Source: an uncultured Sphingobacteriaceae bacterium (GTDB lineage Bacteria; Bacteroidota; Bacteroidia; Sphingobacteriales; Sphingobacteriaceae). Taken from it: 64,000 nt of DNA. Within the stretch, counting starts at the first letter, position 1. Every line of letters begins with the position of its first letter. Positions 8,069-16,259 of the stretch are shown here, piece by piece. The DNA is taken from contig CAMLLO010000017.1 in assembly GCA_946480915.1 (NCBI GenBank), positions 1 to 64,000 of the forward strand, in the 5' to 3' direction. Position numbers and translations under genes: made by a program. The notes below the pieces were generated by a model. It saw only the letters and a program-made list of their open reading frames with translations, made no database searches and had not been told where the DNA came from.

Positions 8069-8965
8069 CTAAGCATATAACTTAGCCAATCTGAAGAGGA
8101 AGAAATTGACGTTTCCAACGCCGCGGTACTGCGCCCTGAAGGCTTTGATTTTAGCATTGAAAGATTCTGCCGAGGCATTTGTGCTTCTATTATCGAAGTA
8201 GTTGAGGATATTTTTGTGATGATTGATGATCGTTCTGGAGATGGTGTTGAAGGATTTAAAGCCGGCCTGTTCTACCTTTTCATTCCACCTGGCTAATCTG
8301 GCAAAAGCATACATCTTGTCCTTTGTAGTGCTGAATATCCATGAAAGTTTCTGGGATAGATCATAGGCCTTTCTCAGGTCAGGATATTTCCCAAACAGCA
8401 GTTTGGCCCGCTCACTTTGTTCAGCCGTCCAGCTATCCTCGTTCTTATACAAAAGATACCGGCTTCTGGCAAGTAGCTGTTTCAATGTATCTCCATTGGA
8501 GAGAACCTCGGGGGTATATACCTCCTTGGAAGCCTTAGCATTTTCCAGTGCCTGGTTTTCAGCATCAATAGCTTCCCACCGGTATTTTATTCTTATCTCC
8601 TGTAAAGCTTCTGTAGCAAGCTGCTGGACATGAAAGCGGTCTATTACCTGTGAGGCATTAGGGAAGCATTTCTTAGTGATCAGACTCATGTTGCCTGCTA
8701 AATCCAGTGTCACCTCCTGTACTTTATTGCGTTTTCTTAGCGGTATTTTCTGTAATAAAGGGATAATGTTTTCAGACTTAGTGCCTTCCATGATCGCCAC
8801 CAGGGTGCCTTTCTTACCTTTTGCCTGCTTATTGGTCACTACGGTATACAGTTCGCCATGAGAGAGCGAAGTTTCATCTATAGAGAGGTAAGGGCCTATA
8901 TTCTGCTCAAAAACAAGTCCTTTGCGTGCTATGTCTTTATGTTCCCAGTTTTGGTATTCACTCAA
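8069..8965 (-). CDS. ISL3-family transposase, catalytic ORF
   Basis: A 298-residue frame with the DDE core of ISL3 transposases: YLSIDETSLSHGELYTVVTN near 28 (first Asp), VTLDLAGNMSLI near 87 (second Asp), IDRFHVQQLATEAL near 109, and the C-terminal NASAESFNAKIKAFRAQYRG near 262 (catalytic Glu). The first codon listed is TTG (8965). Coding pattern clearly continues upstream in this frame to about 9055 (SLQTIGSFYGISGKKLQRYY), so the true product probably begins there or is a fusion with the upstream ORF by frameshifting. It ends right inside the left terminal repeat. Confidence 0.85.
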   Translation of the reverse strand: MSEYQNWEHKDIARKGLVFEQNIGPYLSIDETSLSHGELYTVVTNKQAKGKKGTLVAIMEGTKSENIIPLLQKIPLRKRNKVQEVTLDLAGNMSLITKKCFPNASQVIDRFHVQQLATEALQEIRIKYRWEAIDAENQALENAKASKEVYTPEVLSNGDTLKQLLARSRYLLYKNEDSWTAEQSERAKLLFGKYPDLRKAYDLSQKLSWIFSTTKDKMYAFARLARWNEKVEQAGFKSFNTISRTIINHHKNILNYFDNRSTNASAESFNAKIKAFRAQYRGVGNVNFFLFRLAKLYA

Positions 8966-9041
8966 TTTATCGCGGTAATACCGCTGGAGTTTCTTACCGC
9001 TGATACCATAAAAAGAGCCTATCGTTTGAAGGCTGTGTGCT

Positions 9042-9404
9042 TTAGTATCGGCTGATTCCTTTTAAAAAAGCCGCAAAATCACTGGTGATCCGTGTTCCTT
9101 TTGCTACTACTTCCCAATTTCTAAACACTACCTCTCCGGTATCCAAATTAAGCCACCTCCGCCGCTTTACGTGCAGAAAGACATCATTGCCCCGCATAGG
9201 GAAGTCCTGTAAGATAACCTCTTTGAAAAATCCTTTCGACTGAAGTTTGTTGGACTGGTACTCCTGAGGAATATTGTTAATCTCTTCAAGGTAGATATGA
9301 ATAGACCTATTTTCTTTATTATGATTATGGCTAACCAGTTTGAAATAATCAGAGACACCCTCTGGAATGATCAGGCTAAGAAGAGCTTGGAAAGATTCGT
9401 GCAT
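9042..9404 (-). CDS. ISAon1-like transposase N-terminal region protein
   Basis: A 120-residue protein. I chose the ATG at 9404 (MHESFQALLSLIIPEGVSDY) because the frame's upstream methionine lies outside the right terminal repeat, hence outside the element. The sequence has the zinc-less N-terminal zone seen in ISAon1-type ISL3 elements, including FPMRGNDVFLHVKRRRWLNL and the closing TRITSDFAAFLKGISRY. The catalytic frame lies one base on (+1), and the two frames overlap by a few codons around 9042-9060. A joint product would need a +1 (or -2) shift. The gene may alternatively have been split by an indel. Confidence 0.7.
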   Translation of the reverse strand: MHESFQALLSLIIPEGVSDYFKLVSHNHNKENRSIHIYLEEINNIPQEYQSNKLQSKGFFKEVILQDFPMRGNDVFLHVKRRRWLNLDTGEVVFRNWEVVAKGTRITSDFAAFLKGISRY

Positions 9405-9555
9405 TAAGGCTGTTTTTAAACCGCAAAAGTCAATCTTTTTTTCCTCTTCTCCACAACTTTTGATCCTGATCCTAGAATTCGCCTTAGATTCGAATAAGAT
9501 AAGGTACGAAAAAAAGCGGTATCTCTTACGGGAATAAGCGCTACCAAATAGGTAC

Positions 9556-9601
9556 CAAGTTCGGACCAAGTCCACTATTTAGTGGACTTGGTCCGAACTT
9601 G
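9556..9601. repeat. perfect 21-bp inverted repeat
   Basis: Arms 9556-9576 and 9581-9601 pair without mismatch around the loop ATTT; the left arm starts CAAGTTCGGACC and ends GTCCACT. It lies in the DNA between the intact IS and the right end of the older element. It contains no T-tail, so it is not a normal terminator, and it may be a stem of another mobile unit. Confidence 0.8.
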
Positions 9602-9892
9602 TCTCGAACAGGTCCCCTGCTTGGTAGGAGGCTGGACTCACTCTAAGTGTATGTCTCTTTGTGATGATGGGCTAGCCGTTTGAAATAATCAGAGACAACT
9701 ATTTCGCTTGATCCGACACCATCTGGAATTATCAGATTAAGAAGAGCATGGCAGAATTTGCATTAAAATTTTTTTAACCTCAAAACAAGCTTTTTCCTCT
9801 TCTACCACAACTTTTGAACCTGATCCGGGAACAATGCCAAAATCAAAGCTTTCAGAGCACCATTTGGCAGAGGCGCGAAAAAGTGAGGAATT

Positions 9893-9929
9893 AAAAAAGC
9901 CGTCTTCAAATTTCTCTGAAGACGGCTTT
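9893..9929 (-). terminator. Rho-independent terminator of tRNA-His
   Basis: Arms AAAGCCGTCTTCA (9896-9908) and TGAAGACGGCTTT (9917-9929) form a 13-bp stem with an 8-base loop. On the minus strand the stem is followed by T residues to 9893. It begins 2 bases past the tRNA 3' end. Confidence 0.9.
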
Positions 9930-9931
9930 CG

Positions 9932-10006
9932 GGTGGATGATGGGGCTCGAACCCACGACCCTCGGCACCACAAACCAATGCTCTAACCAACTGAGCTACA
10001 ACCACC
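9932..10006 (-). tRNA. tRNA-His (anticodon GTG)
   Basis: A full cloverleaf on the minus strand: D arm GCTC...GAGC, anticodon loop TTGTGGT (anticodon GTG), T loop TTCGAGC, and an encoded G at -1 facing the discriminator C, diagnostic for histidine tRNA. CCA is not encoded. The acceptor stem 5' GTGGTTG faces CATCCAC, leaving a U-U mismatch at pair 5-68. A consensus promoter and a terminator flank the gene. Confidence 0.95.
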
Positions 10007-10017
10007 GTATTGAGCGA

Positions 10018-10047
10018 CAAAATTAACAATCTTTCTACTAAAATCAA
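10018..10047 (-). promoter_or_regulatory. tRNA-His promoter
   Basis: On the minus strand TTG (10047-10045), 19 bases, then TAATTTTG (10025-10018), matching the Bacteroidota -33/-7 consensus. The start site would fall close to 10011, a few bases before the mature tRNA. Confidence 0.7.
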
Positions 10048-10176
10048 GATTAATTTGTTAATATTTTAACAGGCTATTTTCCAATTTACAAATCATTGAT
10101 AAACAAGATCCTAATTTTTATCCGGCACTATTTTCCTTCGTCTTTAAAAACAAAATCTTATACTTGAAGCGAGAAG

Positions 10177-10653
10177 ATGATAGAATTATTTACAGACGGA
10201 GCGTCGAGCGGAAATCCAGGACCAGGTGGTTATGGCACAATTCTTCGTGCCGGGCAGCACTATAAAGAGATATCAGGTGGCTTTAGAAAAACCACCAATA
10301 ACCGAATGGAATTACTGGCCGTGATTGTTGGGCTGGAAGCATTAAAAAAGCCCGGACAGGAAGTCATCGTATATACCGACTCTAAATATGTCGCTGATGC
10401 GATAGAAAAAAAATGGGTATTTGGCTGGGCAGCAAAAGGCTTTGCAGGTAAAAAGAACAAAGATCTATGGATTCGTTTTCTGAATGTCTACAAACTTCAT
10501 AAAGTCCGTTTTCAATGGGTTAAAGGCCATGCAGGCCATCCCGAAAATGAACGCTGCGACCGTTTAGCAGTCGCAGCATATCAACAAAGAGATAAATTAG
10601 CAATCGATTCAGTATTTGAAGTGGAATGCAACAAGACTGAAGGTTTTCTTTAA
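10177..10653 (+). CDS. rnhA: ribonuclease HI
   Basis: A 158-residue protein that removes RNA from RNA-DNA hybrids (R-loops, primers). All four catalytic acids are visible: Asp in [12 protein letters not shown] (residue 7), Glu in NNRMELLAV (about 45), Asp in VYTDSKYV (about 68), and Asp in NERCDRLAV (about 128), plus [14 protein letters not shown]. The length is normal for a bacterial enzyme without an N-terminal hybrid-binding domain. The stop codon overlaps the converging fbp gene by 4 bases. It is the only plus-strand gene in the region. Confidence 0.95.
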   Translation: MIELFTDGASSGNPGPGGYGTILRAGQHYKEISGGFRKTTNNRMELLAVIVGLEALKKPGQEVIVYTDSKYVADAIEKKWVFGWAAKGFAGKKNKDLWIRFLNVYKLHKVRFQWVKGHAGHPENERCDRLAVAAYQQRDKLAIDSVFEVECNKTEGFL

Positions 10654-11720
10654 CTTGCCACCTTGGCCTTTAATTCTACAGTTTTACCTTTTTCCTCTTT
10701 TTTAAGGCTCATTTCTGAGGAATATTTCATCATCATTTCTTCCGCCTTTCTAACCATATTTTCCGAGCCTACAAAAATGGAACAACGCTGATGCAAGGAT
10801 TCAACTTCCATTTCCAGTATACGCTGAAAACCGTCAGTGGCTCTGCCCCCTGCCTGTTCAATTATAAAAGCCATTGGATTGCATTCATATACTAACCGCA
10901 ATTTTCCTTTCGGGGAACTTGAGGTTGGAGGATATAGAAATATTCCCCCTTTTATCATATTTCTATGCATATCCGCAATCATGGACCCGATGTAGCGTGA
11001 AGAATATGGACGATTTGTAGACGAGTCTTCTTCCTGACAATACTTAATATACTTTTTCACGCCATCCGGGAAATTTATATAGTTTCCTTCATTAATGGAA
11101 TAAATATAGCCGTCTTTCGGGATGGTCATATCGGGATGTGAAAGGCAGAATTCACCAATCGAAGGATCAAGCGTAAATCCGTTTACTCCTTTTCCGGTGG
11201 TATAAACTAACATCGTTGATGATCCGTAAACTACATAGCCGGCAGCAACTTGCTCTGTCCCGCGTTGCAAAGCATCCTCAAGCGTCGGCTTGCCTTCAGT
11301 GCTTTTTCGGCGATAAATCGAGAAGATAGTTCCAACAGAAACATTCACATCGATGTTGGATGAACCGTCAAGCGGATCGATGGCCACGATATATTTAGCA
11401 TTATTAGATACGTCGGATTCAATAAACACAGGATCATCATTTTCTTCAGAGACCACAAGGCAACACTCGCCTCCGCAGGTTAAGGCAGAAATAAACTGAT
11501 GATTGGCAAAAACGTCAAGCATTTTCTGCGATTCGCCGTGGCTGTTTGTAGTACCTGCCTCGCCAATAATGTCTACCAATCCCGCCTTGTTTATCTCACG
11601 GTTTACGATTTTCGCTGCTATCCCAATATCACGCAAAAGACGTGATAGCTCTCCCTTAGCGTAAGGGAAGTCTTTTTGCTTTTCAATGATGAACTGACCT
11701 AGTGTTTTTACTACCGACAT
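10650..11720 (-). CDS. fbp: fructose-1,6-bisphosphatase, class 1
   Basis: A 356-residue enzyme that hydrolyses fructose-1,6-bisphosphate to fructose-6-phosphate in gluconeogenesis. The metal-site motif [19 protein letters not shown] begins near residue 115. Also visible are [10 protein letters not shown] near 91 (metal-binding Glu), the substrate-loop [20 protein letters not shown] near 226, and the C-terminal QAGGRATDG near 290. The gene is the last of a run VOC-trmN6-phosphoesterase-fbp with gaps of 24-55 bases. A gluconeogenic role agrees with acs and an acetate symporter nearby. Confidence 0.95.
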   Translation of the reverse strand: MSVVKTLGQFIIEKQKDFPYAKGELSRLLRDIGIAAKIVNREINKAGLVDIIGEAGTTNSHGESQKMLDVFANHQFISALTCGGECCLVVSEENDDPVFIESDVSNNAKYIVAIDPLDGSSNIDVNVSVGTIFSIYRRKSTEGKPTLEDALQRGTEQVAAGYVVYGSSTMLVYTTGKGVNGFTLDPSIGEFCLSHPDMTIPKDGYIYSINEGNYINFPDGVKKYIKYCQEEDSSTNRPYSSRYIGSMIADMHRNMIKGGIFLYPPTSSSPKGKLRLVYECNPMAFIIEQAGGRATDGFQRILEMEVESLHQRCSIFVGSENMVRKAEEMMMKYSSEMSLKKEEKGKTVELKAKVAS

Positions 11721-11744
11721 AAGTTACTTAGTGTATTTTTTACA

Positions 11745-12239
11745 TTATCTATTACCTAATTCTATCACCTCCAAGGTATGAATTTTTTCTTCAGAAATGC
11801 AGAATCTAATAAGAGAACGCACTTTATGCCATCCTTGTTTGCCTGCAGCTCCAGGATTTAAGTGTAAAGTTCCAATTTTTTTATCGAAAATCACCTTCAG
11901 GATATGCGAATGCCCTGAAATAAATATTTTAGGAGGGTTTAAATAAATTTTAGATTTTATTTCCGGCGCATATTTATCCGGATATCCACCGATATGGGTA
12001 ATCCATACATCAACGTTCTCGCAGTTAAATCGGTTGTGTTCGGGGTATACCGAACGAATGTCTTTTCCATCAATATTTCCATAAACTCCGCGTAGTGGCT
12101 TAAATGCGGCAAGAGAATCGGCTAGCTCTAATGTTCCAAAATCTCCGGCATGCCATATCTCATCACAGTTTTCAAAATACTTGAAAACTTTGTCGTCCAG
12201 ATACCCATGAGTGTCAGAAATAAGGCCAATACGTTTCAT
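11745..12239 (-). CDS. YfcE/MJ0936-type metallophosphoesterase
   Basis: A 164-residue calcineurin-like phosphoesterase. Metal ligands are visible: Asp and His in GLISDTHGYLDD (residues 5-16), Asp in IWHAGDFGTLE (29-39), Asn in GVYGNIDGKD (51-60), His in VWITHIGGYP (77-86) and the GHSH pair near 108, followed by LHLNPGAAGKQGW. Relatives hydrolyse phosphodiester bonds, but the natural substrate is unknown. It lies 24 bases upstream of fbp in the same direction. Confidence 0.9.
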   Translation of the reverse strand: MKRIGLISDTHGYLDDKVFKYFENCDEIWHAGDFGTLELADSLAAFKPLRGVYGNIDGKDIRSVYPEHNRFNCENVDVWITHIGGYPDKYAPEIKSKIYLNPPKIFISGHSHILKVIFDKKIGTLHLNPGAAGKQGWHKVRSLIRFCISEEKIHTLEVIELGNR

Positions 12240-12271
12240 TTAAAGTGCAGTACGTTAAGAGGTGATGATCT

Positions 12272-12985
12272 TTAGAAAATGGTTAAAAAGTCTTGTAAAG
12301 CAAGCTCATATTGGGATGAATATACTTTCTCCGACTGGTATATAACAAAGTTATCTGTGCTTATTTCAAGGGCCTCAAATCCCAGGCCAATAATTTGTCG
12401 GTGAGGAGCTTTTAAAGGAGATGATTTTATATTAATAATCGACTGTAGATTTAGATTGTGACCAAGCCCTTCGTTTATAACTTGAGTAGCGGCTTCGAGC
12501 GGCAGAATAAAATAACACTTGCCCGAGGGCGACAAATGGTTCTTTGCAAACAGAATCAGGTCCTGAAAAAGCCCCTCGGTTGTATGTCTTGCCAAATGTT
12601 TTTGCGGGTCGGGATTTTTAAGGGAATTGCTAAAAAAAGGCGGGTTACTTACAATTAACTCATATTGCTTGTCAGGATAAGATTCAGAAAAATCCTGAAA
12701 AGAACTGTGATAGGCTTTTAAGCGAGCTGAAAACTGCGATTCCCTAAAGTTCATCCTTGAGGTTTCCGCAGCCTGAATATCAATTTCAACAGTTTCTATT
12801 GATGTATTTCGAAAACGCTGGGCCAGCATCAATGCAATTACTCCCGTTCCTGTACCGATATCGAGAATTGAAGATGGATTTTCTGATTGAGCCAAAGCTC
12901 CCAGCAAAACACCGTCAGTATTGATCTTCATACCACATCCAGCCTGTTTGACCGCGAATTGCTTGAAATGGAAAATATCTTTCAT
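12272..12985 (-). CDS. trmN6: tRNA1(Val) adenine-37 N6-methyltransferase
   Basis: A 237-residue SAM-dependent methyltransferase. The Rossmann motif I is ILDIGTGTGVIALMLAQR (about 40-57), motif II is TVEIDIQAAETS (about 64), and the N6-adenine signature NPPFF (LIVSNPPFFSNSLKNP, about 108) is intact. The opening FHFKQFAVKQAGCGMKINTDG matches the YfiC group that modifies A37 of tRNA-Val. It sits 32 bases ahead of the phosphoesterase gene in the same operon. The exact tRNA target is assigned by family. Confidence 0.88.
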   Translation of the reverse strand: MKDIFHFKQFAVKQAGCGMKINTDGVLLGALAQSENPSSILDIGTGTGVIALMLAQRFRNTSIETVEIDIQAAETSRMNFRESQFSARLKAYHSSFQDFSESYPDKQYELIVSNPPFFSNSLKNPDPQKHLARHTTEGLFQDLILFAKNHLSPSGKCYFILPLEAATQVINEGLGHNLNLQSIINIKSSPLKAPHRQIIGLGFEALEISTDNFVIYQSEKVYSSQYELALQDFLTIF

Positions 12986-13040
12986 ATTACAGTTGCAGCA
13001 TTAAACCAATGTTGCTTTTACTACAGCCTGCTCTTCATTG

Positions 13041-13427
13041 TTATATTTCATAAAGCTCAAGAGGAAGCTTGTCAGGATCTGCAAAAAAAGTAAAGCGTTT
13101 ACCTGAAAGTTCATCCACCCGAACAGGCTCCACTTCCACATTGTTCAACTTTAAAATTTCCACTGAACGATCCAGATCATCCGTAGCAAATGCCAGATGA
13201 CGTAATCCACGCGCTTCGGGTTTTGAAACTCGTTCTGGTGTATCCGGAAATGAAAAAAGCTCTATCTGGGCGTCTCCAATCCTTAAATCAAGTTTATATG
13301 ACTCTCTCTCTCGGCGATAATGTTCTGAAATAATTTCGAGTCCCAATACTTCGGTGTAAAACTTTTTTGAAACAACATAGTCAGAGCAGATGATCGCAAC
13401 GTGATGTATAGAGCTAATGTTGAGCAT
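13041..13427 (-). CDS. gloA2: YaeR/GloA2-type VOC metalloprotein
   Basis: A 128-residue vicinal-oxygen-chelate protein with two beta-alpha-beta-beta-beta units. Metal-ligand positions fit the family: His in ISSIHHVAIIC (about 8), Glu in AQIELFSFPD (about 54), His in GLRHLAFATDD (about 76) and Glu in LPLELYEI (about 125). It resembles YaeR/SMU1112c, a glyoxalase-I-like group whose substrate is undefined. It is probably the first gene of the VOC-trmN6-phosphoesterase-fbp operon: a TATCTTTG box on the minus strand (13442-13435) precedes the start by a few bases. Confidence 0.85.
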   Translation of the reverse strand: MLNISSIHHVAIICSDYVVSKKFYTEVLGLEIISEHYRRERESYKLDLRIGDAQIELFSFPDTPERVSKPEARGLRHLAFATDDLDRSVEILKLNNVEVEPVRVDELSGKRFTFFADPDKLPLELYEI

Positions 13428-13493
13428 AATTAAACAAAGATAAGGTTATAAACTAATGCAGATTTGCTTAATCGTATAAGTGAATTAAAACCA

Positions 13494-13772
13494 GACAGCG
13501 CTTGAAACGCTTCTGCGCTAATACGAAAATTTACGCAGCCAATGCTCGTTAAGATATATAAATCTATAAAAAACAAGGAGCACCGCCCTGCCAATTTAAA
13601 CCCGATTGACGTGGAAAACCCGGAATGAGCCGCCCCTTCAGGTGGTGAAATGAGGATTTGGAGCAAAAACGGGACACATTTGATTCAAGACGAGAGTTTC
13701 ATTTCTGATCGTTGAAACGAATAAATAAAAAACGCAGACAGCGTTTGGAATGCTGCCTGCGTCAATACGGAA
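13494..13772. repeat. 36-base near-duplicate segment, two copies
   Basis: Bases 13494-13530 and 13737-13772 align at roughly three quarters of positions, both beginning GACAGCG and ending AATACG plus A/G-rich bases. The right copy is the purL terminator; the left copy is a decayed hairpin near the VOC gene start. The rest of the gap 13428-13775 holds no convincing gene. Confidence 0.5.
13727..13762 (-). terminator. Rho-independent terminator of purL
   Basis: Arms ACGCAGACAGC (13732-13742) and GCTGCCTGCGT (13752-13762) pair with one wobble around a 9-base loop. On the minus strand a run of T follows. It lies 14 bases past the purL stop. Confidence 0.85.
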
Positions 13773-13775
13773 AGT

Positions 13776-15998
13776 CTACTCTCCCAAAATATTATGAAGT
13801 ACGTTGTCAAAAACATTCTTCACAGGCTCTACTGAACCAAAATCTTCGTTATCGATTTTGAATTCTCCTGAAGTAACTGTTCCCAACAAAGAAAAATCAA
13901 CTTCAGACGTAGCCATAAATTCAACAAAAGCCTCCTGATTTTCTGGATTAACAGATACCACTACCCTACCCTGTGCTTCTCCGAAAAGGAAAGCGTCTTT
14001 ACGGATCTCTTCGTCTGTTTGGATATCAAAGCCAAGCTTCTGCGGCATCGCCGATTCTACCAGTGTAACATATAAACCACCATCAGCCACGTCATGAGCT
14101 GATTGAATCAACTCTGAACGAATGATTTGTTTAATTACCTGATGCATTTCATATTCCTTGTCCAGATCGAAATAAGGAGCTGGGGATGCAGAGATTTTAT
14201 GATATGAAGCTAAATACTGAGAAGATGCGATATCATTCTGACTTTCGCCGATCAGATAGATCAAATCTCCGGCTTGTTTAAAATCAAGTGTCATTTTGGT
14301 TTTGATGTTATCCAAAACACCCAACATACCGATTGTTGGAGTTGGGAATACAGGACCTTCATCGCTCGACTGATTGTAAAAACTCACATTTCCACCTGTT
14401 ACTGGTGTTTCGAACTTTGTACAAGCCTCGCCCATTCCTTTAATAGCGCCAACAAACTGCCAGTACACTTCAGGAACATAAGGGTTACCAAAATTTAAGC
14501 AATTGGTAATTGCAACAGGCTCGCCGCCCGCGCAGGTTATATTTCTTGCTGCTTCGGCTACAGCTATGGCGCAACCTTTTTGAGGGTCGGCATACACGTA
14601 ACGCGAATTACAATCTACCGTTAAGGCCAGGGCTTTTTCAGTTCCTTTTACGCTTACAATTGCAGCATCACTCGGTGTATTCGTCGTCATGGTGCCGGTA
14701 CCGACCATAGAGTCGTATTGATCCGTAACCCAACGTTTTGACGCGATATTGGGATGAGAGATCAGGTGATCGGCAACATCTTTTAGGTTTGCAGGCTCCT
14801 GAACATCTTCAATTTTGAACTTTTGATTTTCTGCGTAATAAGCTGGCTCACGGTATTCGCGTTTGTAAACGGGGGCACCACCGCCAAGGACTAAATCATC
14901 CGCAGGAACATCAGCCACAAGCTCTCCGTTCATAAAATATTCTAAACGGCGGGTATCAGTTACTTCTCCGATCTGCACGCAATTCAAATCCCATTTATCA
15001 AAAACTGCCTGTACTTCTGCTTCGCGACCTTTCTCTACTACAATCAGCATACGCTCCTGAGATTCTGATAAAAGAATCTCGAAAGGCTTCATGTTTTCCT
15101 GACGCATCGGCACTTTATCTAAATCGATACGCATACCGTGCTCACCTTTGGCAGACATTTCTGAGTTGGAGCAGATAATACCTGCCGCTCCCATATCCTG
15201 CATACCAATAACGGCTCCGGTTTGAATAACTTCCAGTGAAGCTTCGAGCAATAATTTCTCCTGGAAAGGATCACCCACCTGAACAGCAGGCAAATCGTTT
15301 ACCGAATCTTCGGTTATATTTTTAGAAGCAAATGCTGCTCCATGAATTCCGTCTTTTCCGGTTGCAGAACCAACTATGTAAACAGGATTACCCACACCGT
15401 ATGAAGTTGCAGAAACTGTTTCGCCAACTTTTACTATACCTGCAGACATTGCGTTTACCAAAGGATTTACGGTATAACAATCGTCAAAGAATACCTCTCC
15501 GCCAACTGTTGGGATACCGAAAGCATTTCCGTAATCGCCGATTCCTTTAACTACTCCTTTTATTAACCACTTATTACGCTCTAAGCTTAATTCGCCAAAA
15601 CGAAGAGAGTTAAGCTGAGCAATAGGACGCGCTCCCATGGTGAAAATATCACGATTGATACCTCCAACACCCGTGGCAGCACCTTGATAGGGTTCTAAAG
15701 CAGAAGGGTGGTTATGAGATTCTATCTTAAATACGCAGGCTATTCCATCACCTAAATCAACCATCCCTGCATTCTCTTCGCCGGCTTTAGCCAGCATACG
15801 CGGACTGTCCTTTGGAAGGGTTTTTAACCAGGTGATTGAGTTTTTATAAGAGCAATGCTCGCTCCACATTACTGAGAATATAGATAATTCTGTGAAGTTT
15901 GGTGTACGACCCAAAATTTCTTTAACGCGCTCAAACTCTTCAGGTAACAGACCTAAATCTTTTGCATTTTCGAGCGTTGAAAGTTGATTATTTTCCAA
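13776..15998 (-). CDS. purL: phosphoribosylformylglycinamidine synthase subunit PurL
   Basis: A 740-residue enzyme for the ATP-dependent conversion of FGAR to FGAM in purine synthesis. It is the short PurL form that works with separate PurS and PurQ. Signatures include [11 protein letters not shown] (about 44), [25 protein letters not shown] split across 90-114, [14 protein letters not shown] loop [12 protein letters not shown] (about 163), and in the second half [13 protein letters not shown] and the [10 protein letters not shown] loop (about 532). The N-terminal formyl-binding domain of the long type is absent, as expected. A TACTTTTGC box lies 40 bases upstream. The gene is monocistronic with its own terminator. 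Confidence 0.96.
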   Translation of the reverse strand: MENNQLSTLENAKDLGLLPEEFERVKEILGRTPNFTELSIFSVMWSEHCSYKNSITWLKTLPKDSPRMLAKAGEENAGMVDLGDGIACVFKIESHNHPSALEPYQGAATGVGGINRDIFTMGARPIAQLNSLRFGELSLERNKWLIKGVVKGIGDYGNAFGIPTVGGEVFFDDCYTVNPLVNAMSAGIVKVGETVSATSYGVGNPVYIVGSATGKDGIHGAAFASKNITEDSVNDLPAVQVGDPFQEKLLLEASLEVIQTGAVIGMQDMGAAGIICSNSEMSAKGEHGMRIDLDKVPMRQENMKPFEILLSESQERMLIVVEKGREAEVQAVFDKWDLNCVQIGEVTDTRRLEYFMNGELVADVPADDLVLGGGAPVYKREYREPAYYAENQKFKIEDVQEPANLKDVADHLISHPNIASKRWVTDQYDSMVGTGTMTTNTPSDAAIVSVKGTEKALALTVDCNSRYVYADPQKGCAIAVAEAARNITCAGGEPVAITNCLNFGNPYVPEVYWQFVGAIKGMGEACTKFETPVTGGNVSFYNQSSDEGPVFPTPTIGMLGVLDNIKTKMTLDFKQAGDLIYLIGESQNDIASSQYLASYHKISASPAPYFDLDKEYEMHQVIKQIIRSELIQSAHDVADGGLYVTLVESAMPQKLGFDIQTDEEIRKDAFLFGEAQGRVVVSVNPENQEAFVEFMATSEVDFSLLGTVTSGEFKIDNEDFGSVEPVKNVFDNVLHNILGE

Positions 15999-16090
15999 AA
16001 TATAAGGATTTTATAAAGATGCTGCAAAAGTAGAAAAATTGAAGGTTTATTTTGTATTAGTTGTGATTTTTTGACAGGAAATATGATAAT

Positions 16091-16166
16091 GTCAATCTGA
16101 GCGGAGTCGAAGAGTAGATTGTCAAGAGAAGTGTGTCGGGTTTAGCTTCGACAGGCTCAGCATGAT
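16091..16166. repeat. dispersed-type inverted repeat (CTGAGC...TCGAAG)
   Basis: GTCAATCTGAGCGGAGTCGA (16091-16110) faces TTCGACAGGCTCAGCATGA (16147-16165); the pairing core is CTGAGC-N3-TCGAAG. Elements with this core are scattered through many Bacteroidota genomes. It lies in the purL-acs spacer. The rest of that spacer (15999-16259) shows only the acs terminator. Confidence 0.65.
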
Positions 16167-16198
16167 GCTACAATTTGAAGTGAACCCCGCTAATAATA

Positions 16199-16234
16199 AA
16201 AAAGAGGCTGAAATCTATAGATGACAGCCTCTTT
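16199..16234 (-). terminator. Rho-independent terminator of acs
   Basis: AAAGAGGCTG (16201-16210) pairs with CAGCCTCTTT (16225-16234) around a 14-base loop, with a T-rich tail on the minus strand. It begins 26 bases past the acs stop. Confidence 0.85.
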
Positions 16235-16259
16235 GAATATTTAAGTCATTTTGAGAATC

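Larger units (their letters stand above)
8046..9472 (-). mobile_element. ISL3-family insertion sequence (ISAon1-like), 1427 bp
   Basis: Terminal inverted repeats of 23 bp at 8046-8068 and 9450-9472 share the inner CAAAAGTTGTGGA and outer GGATC. Identical 8-bp duplications flank them. Inside are two reading frames on the minus strand: an N-terminal zone protein (9042-9404) and the DDE-type catalytic part (8069 upward). The family assignment rests on the protein pattern, the 8-bp duplication and the split arrangement known for ISAon1 relatives. Confidence 0.85.
8038..9480. repeat. 8-bp target-site duplication TAGAATTC flanking the IS
   Basis: TAGAATTC occurs at 8038-8045 and again at 9473-9480, directly abutting both terminal inverted repeats. 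Eight-base duplications are normal for the ISL3 family. The copies are identical, so the insertion is recent. Confidence 0.85.
7861..9834. mobile_element. older, degenerate ISL3-type element interrupted by the intact IS
   Basis: A left terminal repeat (7869-7891, beginning GGATCTGACTCAGAAG) and a right end (about 9670-9826) that aligns with the last 150 bases of the intact IS. The pieces are bounded by GGGATCAA (7861-7868) and GGGAACAA (9827-9834), which match at 7 of 8 positions and read as an aged target duplication. Removing the inner IS leaves about 520 bases with no transposase frame, so this is a deletion derivative or MITE-like relative. The stretches 7892-8037 and 9481-9670 hold no gene. 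Confidence 0.6.

Noticed and set aside
9042..9075. -1 programmed frameshift at the T-TTA-AAA run of the IS
   Set aside because: Reading -1 from that run meets TAG after 13 codons, so it cannot reach the catalytic frame.
9737..10047. Two minus-strand frames of about 80 residues
   Set aside because: They run through the tRNA-His gene and its terminator, so they are not protein genes.
13430..13666. 78-residue frame on the minus strand upstream of the VOC gene
   Set aside because: The sequence has no recognisable domain and lies in a repeat-bearing spacer; composition suggests a chance frame.
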